Shown here: positions 14,876 through 22,999 of the stretch, one piece after another
How positions within the stretch are numbered: position 1 is the first letter of the stretch
How the letters are laid out: each line of letters opens with the position of its first letter
Assembly (NCBI RefSeq): GCF_002892795.1
Contig: NZ_PJMC01000027.1
Span: 1 to 42,097, forward strand
Direction: 5' to 3'
DNA from: Arthrobacter sp. AFG20
Lineage (GTDB): Bacteria; Actinomycetota; Actinomycetes; Actinomycetales; Micrococcaceae
Length of the DNA stretch: 42,097 bases
Translations under genes and position numbers: made by a program
Notes under the pieces: model-generated
Told to the model about the DNA's origin: nothing
Seen by the model: only the letters and a program-made list of their open reading frames with translations
The model's database searches: none

Positions 14876-15784
14876 ATGAGCAACAAGATCGTCCTCGGCC
14901 ACAACCAGTACGGCAAAGCCGAAGTCCGCGTCGTCAAGATCACCCGCGACACCGACCGCCATGAGATCGAGGATCTGAACGTCACCTCGCAGCTCCGCGG
15001 TGACTTCGAAGCCGCCCACCTCGAGGGCGACAACGCCCACGTGGTGGCCACCGACACCCAGAAGAACACCATCTATGCCTTCGCCCGCGATGGGGTCGGC
15101 TCCCCCGAGGCATTCCTGCTGCGTCTCGGCGAGCACTTCACCTCCAGCTTCGACTGGGTCACCGGCGGCCGCTGGGAAGCCGAGTCCTACGCGTGGGAAC
15201 GCATCCAGGCACATGGCAGCGCGCACGACCACTCCTTCGTCCGCAAGGGCCAGGAAGTCCGCACCGCCGTCCTGGTCCGGGACGGGGCTGCCACCCACCT
15301 GATCTCCGGACTCAAGGACCTGACCGTCCTGAAGTCCACGCAGTCCGGCTTCGTCGGGTACCCCAAGGACAAGTACACCACCCTGCCGGAGACCACCGAC
15401 CGCATCCTGGCCACCGACGTCTCGGCCCGCTGGCGCTTCAAGGCCGGCACGGATTTCAGCTCGCTGGACTTCAACAAGAGCTACGAGGACGTCAAGAGCC
15501 TCCTGCTTGAAGGCTTCACCGAGAACTACTCCCACGCCCTGCAGCAGACCCTCTTCGACATGGGCACCAAGGTCCTGGAAGCCCACAGCGAGATCGAGGA
15601 AATCAAGTTCTCGATGCCCAACAAGCACCACTTCCTGGTGGATCTCTCGCCGTTCGGGCTCGACAACCCCAACGAGGTCTTCTTCGCGGCCGATCGCCCG
15701 TACGGGCTCATCGAGGCCACCGTCCTGCGCGACGACGCCGAAGCAGCCGACGCCGCCTGGTCAGGCATCGCCGGCTTCTGCTAG
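14876..15784 (+). CDS. Urate oxidase (uricase)
   Basis: The 302-residue product is a cofactor-free uricase of two T-fold domains. IVLGHNQYGKAEVRVVKI opens the first, where a Lys and the Thr of VVATDTQKNT (about residues 58-66) form the catalytic dyad. In the second domain are FVGYPKDKYTTLPE, the substrate Arg in ATDVSARWRF, and LQQTLFDMGTKVLEAHSEIEEIKFSMPNKHH. It oxidises urate to 5-hydroxyisourate. The genes for the next two steps, usually adjacent in such clusters, are not in this window. The ribosome-binding site is weak and an inverted repeat lies 20 bases upstream, suggesting control of translation or transcription. Confidence 0.96.
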   Translation: MSNKIVLGHNQYGKAEVRVVKITRDTDRHEIEDLNVTSQLRGDFEAAHLEGDNAHVVATDTQKNTIYAFARDGVGSPEAFLLRLGEHFTSSFDWVTGGRWEAESYAWERIQAHGSAHDHSFVRKGQEVRTAVLVRDGAATHLISGLKDLTVLKSTQSGFVGYPKDKYTTLPETTDRILATDVSARWRFKAGTDFSSLDFNKSYEDVKSLLLEGFTENYSHALQQTLFDMGTKVLEAHSEIEEIKFSMPNKHHFLVDLSPFGLDNPNEVFFAADRPYGLIEATVLRDDAEAADAAWSGIAGFC

Positions 15785-15790
15785 ACCCCA

Positions 15791-15832
15791 GCCGGCGGGC
15801 CCGCGGAAACCAAGGTCCGCGGGCCCGCCGGC
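15791..15832 (+). terminator. GC stem-loop after urate oxidase
   Basis: Perfect 17-bp arms (15791-15807 and 15816-15832) with an 8-base loop begin 7 bases after the stop codon. There is no T run, but the stem is very strong and position favours termination of the urate oxidase transcript. Confidence 0.75.
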
Positions 15833-15849
15833 ACACCCCCACCGGTTCC

Positions 15850-15913
15850 GAGTTTTTGTCCAGATATCGCGACTTGAGCACCCCTCAGCCCCCCAATAAG
15901 TGGACAAAAACTC
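15850..15913. repeat. Dispersed palindromic element, copy 2 (64 bp)
   Basis: Arms of 13 bp (gagtttttgtcca and complement, 15850-15862 and 15901-15913) enclose an unrelated middle. The first 26 bases equal the reverse complement of the right end of the element at 987-1049, so both belong to one repeat family inserted in opposite orientations. It follows the urate oxidase terminator. Confidence 0.85.
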
Positions 15914-15986
15914 CAGGCTTCGGCCCATACACCGGGCCACGATTCCCACCAGCTGGGCCCGGGCTCCACGCCACAAGATTCAAATT

Positions 15987-16050
15987 GTTAGCCAGACATC
16001 GTTAGCCAGACGAAGGCGTCTGCCATGAACCAAGAAAGTCTGCCATGAAC
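15987..16050 (+). repeat. Direct repeats and a 7-codon uORF before the NCS2 permease
   Basis: GTTAGCCAGAC occurs at 15987-15997 and 16001-16011, and GTCTGCCATGAAC at 16018-16030 and 16038-16050. The second pair duplicates the start codon context. The first ATG (16025, with GAAGG upstream) opens MNQESLP, whose TGA overlaps the true start ATG at 16045-16047, so a ribosome ending the mini-ORF could restart on the permease gene. Confidence 0.65.
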
Positions 16051-17526
16051 ATCACCAAGAAAAGCCGCCCAGCGGCAACCCGCCCGGAAGATCAGCGCCT
16101 CTCGATCGGCAGCACTTTCGCCTACGGGTTCCAGCACGTCCTCACCATGTACGGCGGCATCATTGCCCCGCCCCTGATTATCGGCGCCGCGGCCGGCATG
16201 TCATCCCAGGACATCGGCCTGCTGATCGCAGCCTGCCTGTTCGTCGGTGGCCTGGCCACCATCCTCCAGACCGTCGGCATCCGCTTCTTCGGCTCCCAGC
16301 TCCCGCTCGTCCAGGGCGTCTCTTTCGCCGGCGTCTCCACGATGGTGGCGATTGTCCACGGCGGCGGCGGCATCCAGGCCGTCTTCGGTTCGGTGATCGC
16401 GGCTTCGCTGATCGGGCTGCTCATCACTCCCCTGTTCTCCAAGATCATCAAGTTCTTCCCGCCTGTTGTCACGGGCACGGTGATCACCACCATCGGCCTT
16501 ACCCTGATGCCGGTGGCGGCCAACTGGGCCATGGGCGGCAACAAGGCGGCCCCCAATTACGGCAGCATGGCCAACATCGGCCTGGCCGCCGCCACGATGG
16601 CAATCGTCCTGCTGCTGAGCAAGGTGGGCAACGCCGCCATCTCCCGGCTCTCCATCCTCCTCGCGATGGTTCTCGGGACCCTGATCGCCTTCGCTTTCGG
16701 CATGGCGGACTTCTCCAAGGTGGGCACGGGCGAGATCGTCGCATTCCCCACCCCGTTCGCCTTCGGACCGCCGACGTTCGAGATCGCAGCGATCATCTCC
16801 ATGCTGATCGTCATCCTGGTGACGCTCACGGAAACCTCCGCGGACATCATCGCCGTCGGCGAGATCGTAGGCACCAAGGTCGATTCGAAGCGGATCGGCG
16901 ACGGGCTGCGGGCGGACATGCTCTCCAGCGCCATCTCCCCGCTGTTCAACTCATTCACCCAGAGCGCCTTTGCCCAGAACGTGGGGCTCGTGGCCATCAC
17001 CGGCGTGAAGAGCCGGTTCGTGGTGAGCGCCGGCGGCCTCATCCTGGTCATCCTCGGCCTCCTTCCGGTCCTTGGCCGGGTGGTGGCGGCGGTGCCGACG
17101 CCCGTCCTGGGCGGTGCCGGCGTCGTACTCTTTGGAACGGTTGCCGCCAGCGGTATCCGGACGCTCTCCAAGGTGGAGTACCGCAACAACATGAACCTGA
17201 TCATCGTGGCCGCGTCCATCGGCTTCGGCATGATCCCGATCGCGGCGCCGGCCTTCTACGACCAGTTCCCGTCCTGGTTCAGCACCATCTTCCACTCCGG
17301 CATCAGCTCCGCAGCGATCATGGCCATCCTGCTGAACCTGCTCTTCAACCACCTCAAGGCTGGTAACTCGGAGAACCAGTCCGTGTTCGTGGCGGGCACC
17401 GGGCGCGTCGTCAAGGAGGAGGAGCTGCAGTGCCTGGCCGACGGCGACCGCTTCGAAGGCGGGAAACTGATCGACTGCGACGGCAAGGAAGTCCCCATCC
17501 AGGCATCATCCGCATCCGAGCACTGA
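16045..17526 (+). CDS. NCS2-family urate/xanthine permease
   Basis: The 493-residue protein belongs to the xanthine/uracil branch of NCS2, with a polar 25-residue N-terminus, about 14 membrane segments and a hydrophilic C-terminus of about 50 residues. FGSQLPLVQGVSFAGV and the motif QSAFAQNVGLVAITGVKSRFV are typical of urate/xanthine carriers such as PucJ/PucK and UacT. The ETSADIIAVGEI segment in TM8 carries the substrate-binding Glu. It takes up urate or xanthine with a cation. Together with the AzgA-type permease it covers oxidised and non-oxidised purines. Translation may be coupled to a 7-codon upstream ORF. Transcription ends in the double stem-loop at 17537-17602. Confidence 0.92.
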   Translation: MNITKKSRPAATRPEDQRLSIGSTFAYGFQHVLTMYGGIIAPPLIIGAAAGMSSQDIGLLIAACLFVGGLATILQTVGIRFFGSQLPLVQGVSFAGVSTMVAIVHGGGGIQAVFGSVIAASLIGLLITPLFSKIIKFFPPVVTGTVITTIGLTLMPVAANWAMGGNKAAPNYGSMANIGLAAATMAIVLLLSKVGNAAISRLSILLAMVLGTLIAFAFGMADFSKVGTGEIVAFPTPFAFGPPTFEIAAIISMLIVILVTLTETSADIIAVGEIVGTKVDSKRIGDGLRADMLSSAISPLFNSFTQSAFAQNVGLVAITGVKSRFVVSAGGLILVILGLLPVLGRVVAAVPTPVLGGAGVVLFGTVAASGIRTLSKVEYRNNMNLIIVAASIGFGMIPIAAPAFYDQFPSWFSTIFHSGISSAAIMAILLNLLFNHLKAGNSENQSVFVAGTGRVVKEEELQCLADGDRFEGGKLIDCDGKEVPIQASSASEH

Positions 17527-17536
17527 TCATCCAATA

Positions 17537-17602
17537 AGCGCGAACGAACACTTAAGGCCCCGTTTCTGCAGAGAAACGGGGCCACAAGTGTCCGTTCGCG
17601 CT
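17537..17602. terminator. Double stem-loop between convergent permease and IclR genes
   Basis: Outer arms of 17 bp with one mismatch (17537-17553 and 17586-17602) surround inner perfect 12-bp arms (17556-17567 and 17572-17583) with a 4-base loop. The whole 66-bp element can form one long, nearly continuous hairpin on either strand, so it should stop transcription from both sides. Confidence 0.85.
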
Positions 17603-17644
17603 CCAACCGCCGGTATCCGCGGTTGAAGGAACGACGGCGGGAGG

Positions 17645-18400
17645 TTAGTTTTGGTTGAGTTCGTCCGAGATGGCCTGGGCTGCTTCACGGAGGAGCGGCA
17701 CGGCGCGGTCGGCGAAGGCCTGGTCCACGCGGGAGACCGGCCCGGAGACCGAGATGGCGGTGGGCGTGGGCGCGTTGGGCACGGCCATGGCGAAGCAGCG
17801 CACGCCGAGCTCCTGCTCCTCCTCGTCGATCGAGTACCCACGTTCCCGGATCCGGTTCAGGTCCGCGATCAGGGCATCGAAGTCGCCGATGCTCTTGGCC
17901 GTGGGCGTAGGCATGCCGGTGCGGGTCACGATGCCGCGCACCACGTCGTCGTCCAGCTGCGCCAGGATGGCCTTGCCCACTCCGGTGTCGTGCGTGTGGG
18001 CGCGGCGGCCCACCTCGGTGAACATGCGCATCGAGTGCAGCGACGGCACCTGCGCCACGTAGATCACCATGTCCGAGTCCAGCACGGCCATGTTGGAGGT
18101 CTCCCCCAGCCGGTCGACGAGGGACTTCAGCTGCGGCCGCGCCAGGGCACCGAGCTGCTTGTTGGCGCCTTCGCCGAGCCGGATCAGCCGCGGGCCCAGG
18201 GCGTAGCGGCGGTTGGGCAGCTGCCGGATGTATCCCAGCGCCACGAGCGTCCGCAGCAGGCGGTGGATCGTCGGCAGGGGCAGGTCCGTGGAGGAGGAGA
18301 GCTCGCTGAGCGTCACGTCGCCGCCGGCGTCGGTGATCAGTTCCAAAAGTTCAAAGACGCGCTCAACGGACTGCACGCCTCCGGAGGCCTTCTCAGCCAT
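17645..18400 (-). CDS. IclR-family transcriptional regulator
   Basis: The 251-residue protein has an N-terminal winged helix-turn-helix (GGVQSVERVFELLELI to the recognition helix TDLPLPTIHRLLRTLVALGY) and a C-terminal IclR effector domain with TGVGKAILAQL and GVRCFAMAVPN. IclR relatives such as AllR and IclR respond to glyoxylate or pyruvate. Since it is divergent from malic enzyme and malate synthase genes and lies among purine genes, glyoxylate is the likely signal; this is inference. The start at 18400 has AGGAGAG upstream; the longer frame is not homologous. The inverted repeat GTTGTC/GACAAC (18414-18419, 18428-18433) just before it could be its own operator. Confidence 0.9.
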   Translation of the reverse strand: MAEKASGGVQSVERVFELLELITDAGGDVTLSELSSSTDLPLPTIHRLLRTLVALGYIRQLPNRRYALGPRLIRLGEGANKQLGALARPQLKSLVDRLGETSNMAVLDSDMVIYVAQVPSLHSMRMFTEVGRRAHTHDTGVGKAILAQLDDDVVRGIVTRTGMPTPTAKSIGDFDALIADLNRIRERGYSIDEEEQELGVRCFAMAVPNAPTPTAISVSGPVSRVDQAFADRAVPLLREAAQAISDELNQN

Positions 18401-18612
18401 GTAGCACTCTCCTGTTGTCTCGAATACGACAACTCTTATCCGCATCGTGAAAAAAGTTGCTTAGACAGCCAAAGATACAGCACGCTCCGGCGCCGCGTCG
18501 ATGGAACCGTCGAGGGCTTGTGTTTCCACAAAGTAGATAATAATATCCATAATACGAAAACCGTCAGCAGAAGAGCCCAGCGTAGCGATGGGCCCAATCA
18601 GGAGGACATTCA
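18401..18612. promoter_or_regulatory. IclR/malic enzyme divergent promoter region
   Basis: TTGTGT (18518-18523), 17 bp, TAATAT (18541-18546) is the best promoter in the window and drives the malic enzyme operon. The surrounding 18520-18562 is strikingly AT-rich for this genome, with AATACGAAAA just downstream of the -10. A second dyad, GTTGTC-N8-GACAAC (18414-18433), lies next to the iclR start. Similar words (GAATACGACA, TAATACGAAA) occur in both patches and may be operator half-sites. Confidence 0.6.
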
Positions 18613-20088
18613 ATGGCGAACCCGAGCCCCGGAAACTCAATCACCCTGCGTGTGGAGGCACCGTCGAGCTTCACGGCCACCAGCGAGCTCGCGGCAGCTG
18701 TCGGTGCGGCCGGAGCGGCAATCACCGCGCTGGACGTCACCGAGTCCCACCACGAGACGCTGGTTGTTGACGTCACCTGCAACACCACCGACCAGGACCA
18801 CGCGGACCGCGTAAAGGACGCGCTCAACGCACTCGACGGCGTCACCGTCCGCAACGTTTCGGACCGGACCTTCCTGATGCACCTCGGCGGCAAGCTCGAA
18901 GTGGTGCCGAAAGTGGCGCTGCGCAACCGTGACGACCTCTCCCGCGCCTACACCCCGGGCGTCGCCCGCGTCTGCCTTGCCATCGCCGAAAACCCCGACG
19001 CCGCCCGGAACCTGACGGTCAAGCGGAACACGATCGCCGTGGTCACCGACGGTTCTGCCGTCCTGGGCCTCGGCAACATCGGCCCCGCAGCCGCGCTTCC
19101 GGTCATGGAGGGCAAGGCCGCGCTGTTCAAGCAGTTCGCCAATGTTGATGCCTGGCCGGTCTGCCTGGACACCCAGGACACCGAGGAAATCATCAAAATC
19201 GTCAAGGCCCTCGCCCCGGTCTACGGCGGCGTCAACCTCGAGGACATCGCCGCACCGCGCTGCTTTGAGATCGAGAACCGGCTCCGCGAGGAACTGGACA
19301 TCCCGGTGTTCCACGATGACCAGCACGGCACTGCGATCGTCACGCTGGCCGCCCTGGTCAACGCCCTCCGCGTCGTGGGCAAGAAGCTTTCCGAGGTCAA
19401 GATCGTGGTCTCCGGCGTCGGCGCTGCCGGCTCCGCGATCATCCAACTCCTCAAGGCCCAGGGCGCGCAGCACATCGTCGCCGCCGGCCGCTCCGGCGCC
19501 ATCCACTCGGGTGAGAAGTACGACGACGAACACCGCACCTGGATCGCGGCCAACACCAACGCGGAAGGCTTTGACGGCACGCTGCACGAGGCCCTCAAAG
19601 GTGCCGACGTCTTCATCGGCGTGAGCGCACCCCACGTGATCGGCGAGGAGCAGGTTGCCTCGATGGCGGACAAAGCCATCGTCTTCGCCATGGCCAACCC
19701 GACGCCGGAAATCGACCCGACAGTGGCATCCAAGCATGCCGCCGTCGTCGCCACCGGCCGCAGCGACTTCCCCAACCAGATCAACAACGTCCTGGCCTTC
19801 CCGGGCTTCTTCCGCGGGCTGCTGGACGCCGGGGCATCGGACATCACGCCGGAGATGCTGGTGGCCGCCGCAGAAGCGATCGCCAACCGGGTTGCTGACG
19901 ACGAGCTCAACGCCAGCTACATCATCCCCAGCGTCTTCGACCCCCACGTTGCCGCCGACGTCGCGGCAGCAGTCGCCGCCGCAGCCCACGCCGCAGCGGG
20001 TACTGGCATCGCGAAGGCAACAGCGGAAGACTCAACAGAAGAAGCAGCTTCTGCTGCGGCAGACACAGCGGCTCTCGCCAACGCCTGA
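18613..20088 (+). CDS. NAD(P)-dependent malic enzyme with N-terminal ACT domain
   Basis: The 491-residue protein starts with an ACT-like regulatory domain (about 8-80). The malic enzyme core follows: YTPGVARVCLAI, TDGSAVLGLGNIGPAAALPVMEGKA, the metal and substrate loop FHDDQHGTA (233-241) and the Rossmann motif SGVGAAG (267-273). It oxidatively decarboxylates malate to pyruvate. AGGAGG precedes the start. It is the first gene of an operon with malate synthase 23 bp downstream, so malate made from glyoxylate can be passed to pyruvate. The ACT domain points to allosteric control by a small ligand. The last 40 residues are Ala-rich, low-complexity sequence. Confidence 0.94.
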   Translation: MANPSPGNSITLRVEAPSSFTATSELAAAVGAAGAAITALDVTESHHETLVVDVTCNTTDQDHADRVKDALNALDGVTVRNVSDRTFLMHLGGKLEVVPKVALRNRDDLSRAYTPGVARVCLAIAENPDAARNLTVKRNTIAVVTDGSAVLGLGNIGPAAALPVMEGKAALFKQFANVDAWPVCLDTQDTEEIIKIVKALAPVYGGVNLEDIAAPRCFEIENRLREELDIPVFHDDQHGTAIVTLAALVNALRVVGKKLSEVKIVVSGVGAAGSAIIQLLKAQGAQHIVAAGRSGAIHSGEKYDDEHRTWIAANTNAEGFDGTLHEALKGADVFIGVSAPHVIGEEQVASMADKAIVFAMANPTPEIDPTVASKHAAVVATGRSDFPNQINNVLAFPGFFRGLLDAGASDITPEMLVAAAEAIANRVADDELNASYIIPSVFDPHVAADVAAAVAAAAHAAAGTGIAKATAEDSTEEAASAAADTAALANA

Positions 20089-20111
20089 ATCAGCCCTGGA
20101 AAGGACCCACA

Positions 20112-21710
20112 ATGGCTATCACAGTCACAGACCCCCGGCCGATCGAGCGTGCGGAGGAGATTCTCACCCCGAAGGCCCTCGCGTTCGTGGAGGAGCTCCA
20201 CAAGCGCTTCGCCGGCCGGCGCGGCGAACTGCTCACCGCCCGCAAGGCCAAGCGTGAACAGGTGGCCCGGACCGGCAGCCTGGATTTCCTGCCGGAGACC
20301 AAGAACGTGCGCGACGGCGACTGGAAGGTTGCGCCGGCACCGGCGGCCCTGCAGGACCGCCGGGTCGAGATGACCGGGCCGGCTTCGCCGGCCAAGATGG
20401 CCATCAACGCCCTGAACTCCGGCGCCAAGGTGTGGCTCGCAGACCTTGAGGACGCGAGCACACCCACGTGGGACAACGTCATCGACGCCATCCTCAACCT
20501 CCGCGATGCCGCCACCGGGACGCTGAGCTACACCTCCCCCGAGGGCAAGGAGTACCGGCTCCGCACCGACGCCCCGCTGGCCGTCGTCGTCGCCCGCCCC
20601 CGCGGCTGGCACATGGAGGAGCGGCACCTGCTGCTCGACGGCGAACCCGCCGTCGGCGCGCTGGTTGACTTCGGCCTGCACTTCTTCCACATCGCCAAGC
20701 AGCTGGTGCTCAACGGCCACGGCCCGTACTACTACCTGCCGAAGATGGAGAGCCACCTCGAGGCCCGGCTGTGGAACGACGTCTTTGTCTTCGCCCAGGA
20801 CTTCCTCGGCCTCGGCCAGGGCACCATCCGCGCCACCGTGCTGATCGAGACCATCCCGGCGGCGTTCGAGATGGACGAGATCCTCTACGAATTGCGGGAC
20901 CACGCCTCGGGCCTGAACGCCGGCCGCTGGGACTACCTGTTCAGCATCATCAAGTACTTCCGCGACGCCGGTGCCAGCTTCGTGCTGCCGGACCGCGCCA
21001 CCGTGGCCATGACGGCGCCGTTCATGCGGGCCTACACGGAGCTGCTGGTGAAGACCTGCCACCACCGCGGCGCCTTCGCGATGGGCGGCATGGCTGCGGT
21101 CATCCCCAACCGGCGCGAGCCCGAGGTCACCGCGCAGGCCTTCGAGAAGGTCCGCGCGGACAAGACCCGCGAGGCGAACGACGGTTTCGACGGCTCGTGG
21201 GTGGCCCACCCGGACCTGGTGCCCGTGTGCCAGGAGGTCTTCGATTCGGTGCTCGGCGACCGGCCCAACCAGCTGGACAAGCAGCGCCCGGAGGTCTCGG
21301 TCACGGCCGGCCAGCTGCTGGACATTGCCTCCGCCGAAGGCCAGGTCACGGAAGCCGGCCTGCGCCTGAACCTCTACGTCGCGGTGGCCTACACCGCGGT
21401 CTGGATCTCCGGCAACGGCGCGGTGGCCATCCACAACCTGATGGAGGACGCCGCGACGGCGGAAATCTCCCGTTCGCAGGTCTGGCAGCAGATCCGCAAC
21501 GAGGTGGTCCTCGCGGACACCGGCAACAAGGTCACCCGCGAGCTGGTCACCCGGATCCTGGCCGAGGAAACCGAAAAGCTGCGCGGCGAGGTGGGCGAAG
21601 AAGCGTTCGCCCGCTACTACCAGCCCGCCAGCGCCCTGATCGGCGACATCTGCCTGTCCGAGGACTACACGGACTTCCTCACCACCCCTGCCTACGAACT
21701 GGTGGGCTGA
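20112..21710 (+). CDS. aceB: Malate synthase A
   Basis: The 532-residue product is a form A malate synthase: EMTGPASPAKMAINALNSGAKVWLADLEDAS near the N-terminal third, ARPRGWHMEERHL with the catalytic Arg, IRATVLIETIPAAFEMDEIL with metal-binding Glu, and KTCHHRGAFAMGGMAA. The C-terminal DGSWVAHPDLVP stretch contains the general-base Asp region. It condenses glyoxylate with acetyl-CoA to give malate. No isocitrate lyase gene is nearby, so here it most likely serves glyoxylate from purine ureides rather than the classic glyoxylate shunt. AAAGGA lies before the start. The next gene starts 3 bp after its stop codon. Confidence 0.95.
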   Translation: MAITVTDPRPIERAEEILTPKALAFVEELHKRFAGRRGELLTARKAKREQVARTGSLDFLPETKNVRDGDWKVAPAPAALQDRRVEMTGPASPAKMAINALNSGAKVWLADLEDASTPTWDNVIDAILNLRDAATGTLSYTSPEGKEYRLRTDAPLAVVVARPRGWHMEERHLLLDGEPAVGALVDFGLHFFHIAKQLVLNGHGPYYYLPKMESHLEARLWNDVFVFAQDFLGLGQGTIRATVLIETIPAAFEMDEILYELRDHASGLNAGRWDYLFSIIKYFRDAGASFVLPDRATVAMTAPFMRAYTELLVKTCHHRGAFAMGGMAAVIPNRREPEVTAQAFEKVRADKTREANDGFDGSWVAHPDLVPVCQEVFDSVLGDRPNQLDKQRPEVSVTAGQLLDIASAEGQVTEAGLRLNLYVAVAYTAVWISGNGAVAIHNLMEDAATAEISRSQVWQQIRNEVVLADTGNKVTRELVTRILAEETEKLRGEVGEEAFARYYQPASALIGDICLSEDYTDFLTTPAYELVG

Positions 21711-21713
21711 GGC

Positions 21714-22988
21714 ATGGCGGTACCCGAAACATCGCTGACCGCGGCGGACCTGGCCCGGATCGACGGGCAGCTGGCGGACACCGACCGGCTGCTCGAGCAG
21801 AACTACCCGGGCGACGACGGCTCCCGCCAGCCCGTCCACACCGTGTACGTTCCGGCTGACCGTTTCACGCCGTCGCTGGCCGCCGACTGGGGAACCCAGG
21901 CGCTGGCGACGGCGGCCGCCCACGGCGGGCTGGCCCGGCTCGGTTCGCTGCTGGGCCAGGACGCCGACCTTGCCGGCGCCGTCGCTTCCCGTGTGGAGAT
22001 GAAGCTGGGAAGCGAGCCGATCGAGGACCTCCGGCTCGACTTCGAGGACGGGTTCGGGGACAGGGGCGACGACGCCGAGGACGCCGCCGCGGTTGCCGCG
22101 GCGTCCGCCGTGGCAACCGCTGTTTCGGCCGGCTCCGCGCCGCCGTTCATCGGGATCCGGTTCAAGTGCTTCGAGGCCCCCACCCGCGCCCGCGGGCTGC
22201 GCACCCTCGACCTGTTCGTCTCCGGCCTGGCCGCGGCGGGCGAACTGCCCGAAGGCCTGGTTCTGACGCTGCCCAAGGTCACCACCGTGGCGCAGGTGCA
22301 GGCCATGGATTACGCGGTCTCCCGGCTCGAGGAAATCCACTCCCTCCCCGCCGGCCGGCTCCGGTTCGAGGTGCAGGTGGAGACGCCGCAGCTCATCCTC
22401 GGCCCGGAGGGGACATCCCCGGTGGCACAGCTGCCGCACGCCGTTCCCGGCCGGATCAGCGGCCTGCACTACGGCACTTACGATTACTCCGCTTCCCTGC
22501 AGATCTCCGCCGAGTACCAGTCGATGGAACACCCGGTGGCTGACTTCGCCAAAGAAGTCATGCAGCTGGCCGTGGCTGGCACCGGCATCCGGCTGTCCGA
22601 CGGCTCCACGAACATCATTCCCGTGGGCGACAACGTCGAAAACGCGTGGCAGCTGCATGGCCGCCTGGTGCGGCGTTCCCTGGAGCGCGGCTATTACCAG
22701 GGCTGGGACCTGCACCCGGCCCAGCTGCCCAGCCGTTTCGCGGCGACGTACGCCTTCTACCGCCAGGGCCTGCCGGCCGCGGCGGTACGGCTCCGCAACT
22801 ATGTGGAACGCACCGAAGGCGGAGTCATGGACGAGCCCGCCACCGCGCGCGCGCTTGCGGCGTTCGTGCGGCGCGGCGTCCAGTGCGGCGCGGTGGGTGC
22901 CGACGAGGTGCTGGCGCTTGCCGGCGTCGGAATCCCCCAACTGACCGGCCTCGCGCACCCGCGGCTGGCCCACTCCACTTCGAAGTAA
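21714..22988 (+). CDS. CitE/HpcH-like DUF6986 protein
   Basis: The 424-residue protein belongs to the DUF6986 family, a divergent branch of the HpcH/CitE aldolase-lyase TIM barrels. Likely active-site stretches are LRLDFEDGFGD (Glu111, Asp112), IGIRFKCFE (Arg149), FEVQVETPQLIL (Glu223, position of the usual metal-binding Glu) and GLHYGTYDYSASL (Asp258, the usual metal-binding Asp). These imply divalent-metal-dependent chemistry on a glyoxylate- or pyruvate-like carbonyl. It is longer than CitE and HpcH proteins (about 270-300), with an extra C-terminal helical part. Start is 3 bp after the malate synthase stop and the ureidoglycine aminohydrolase gene follows after 11 bp, so it works in the same pathway. 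The exact reaction is unknown to me. Confidence 0.75.
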   Translation: MAVPETSLTAADLARIDGQLADTDRLLEQNYPGDDGSRQPVHTVYVPADRFTPSLAADWGTQALATAAAHGGLARLGSLLGQDADLAGAVASRVEMKLGSEPIEDLRLDFEDGFGDRGDDAEDAAAVAAASAVATAVSAGSAPPFIGIRFKCFEAPTRARGLRTLDLFVSGLAAAGELPEGLVLTLPKVTTVAQVQAMDYAVSRLEEIHSLPAGRLRFEVQVETPQLILGPEGTSPVAQLPHAVPGRISGLHYGTYDYSASLQISAEYQSMEHPVADFAKEVMQLAVAGTGIRLSDGSTNIIPVGDNVENAWQLHGRLVRRSLERGYYQGWDLHPAQLPSRFAATYAFYRQGLPAAAVRLRNYVERTEGGVMDEPATARALAAFVRRGVQCGAVGADEVLALAGVGIPQLTGLAHPRLAHSTSK

Positions 22989-22999
22989 AGGATCCAATC

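Noticed and set aside
19917..22997. Minus-strand open frame of 1026 codons
   Set aside because: It is the antisense shadow of malate synthase and DUF6986 genes; the sense proteins have clear families.
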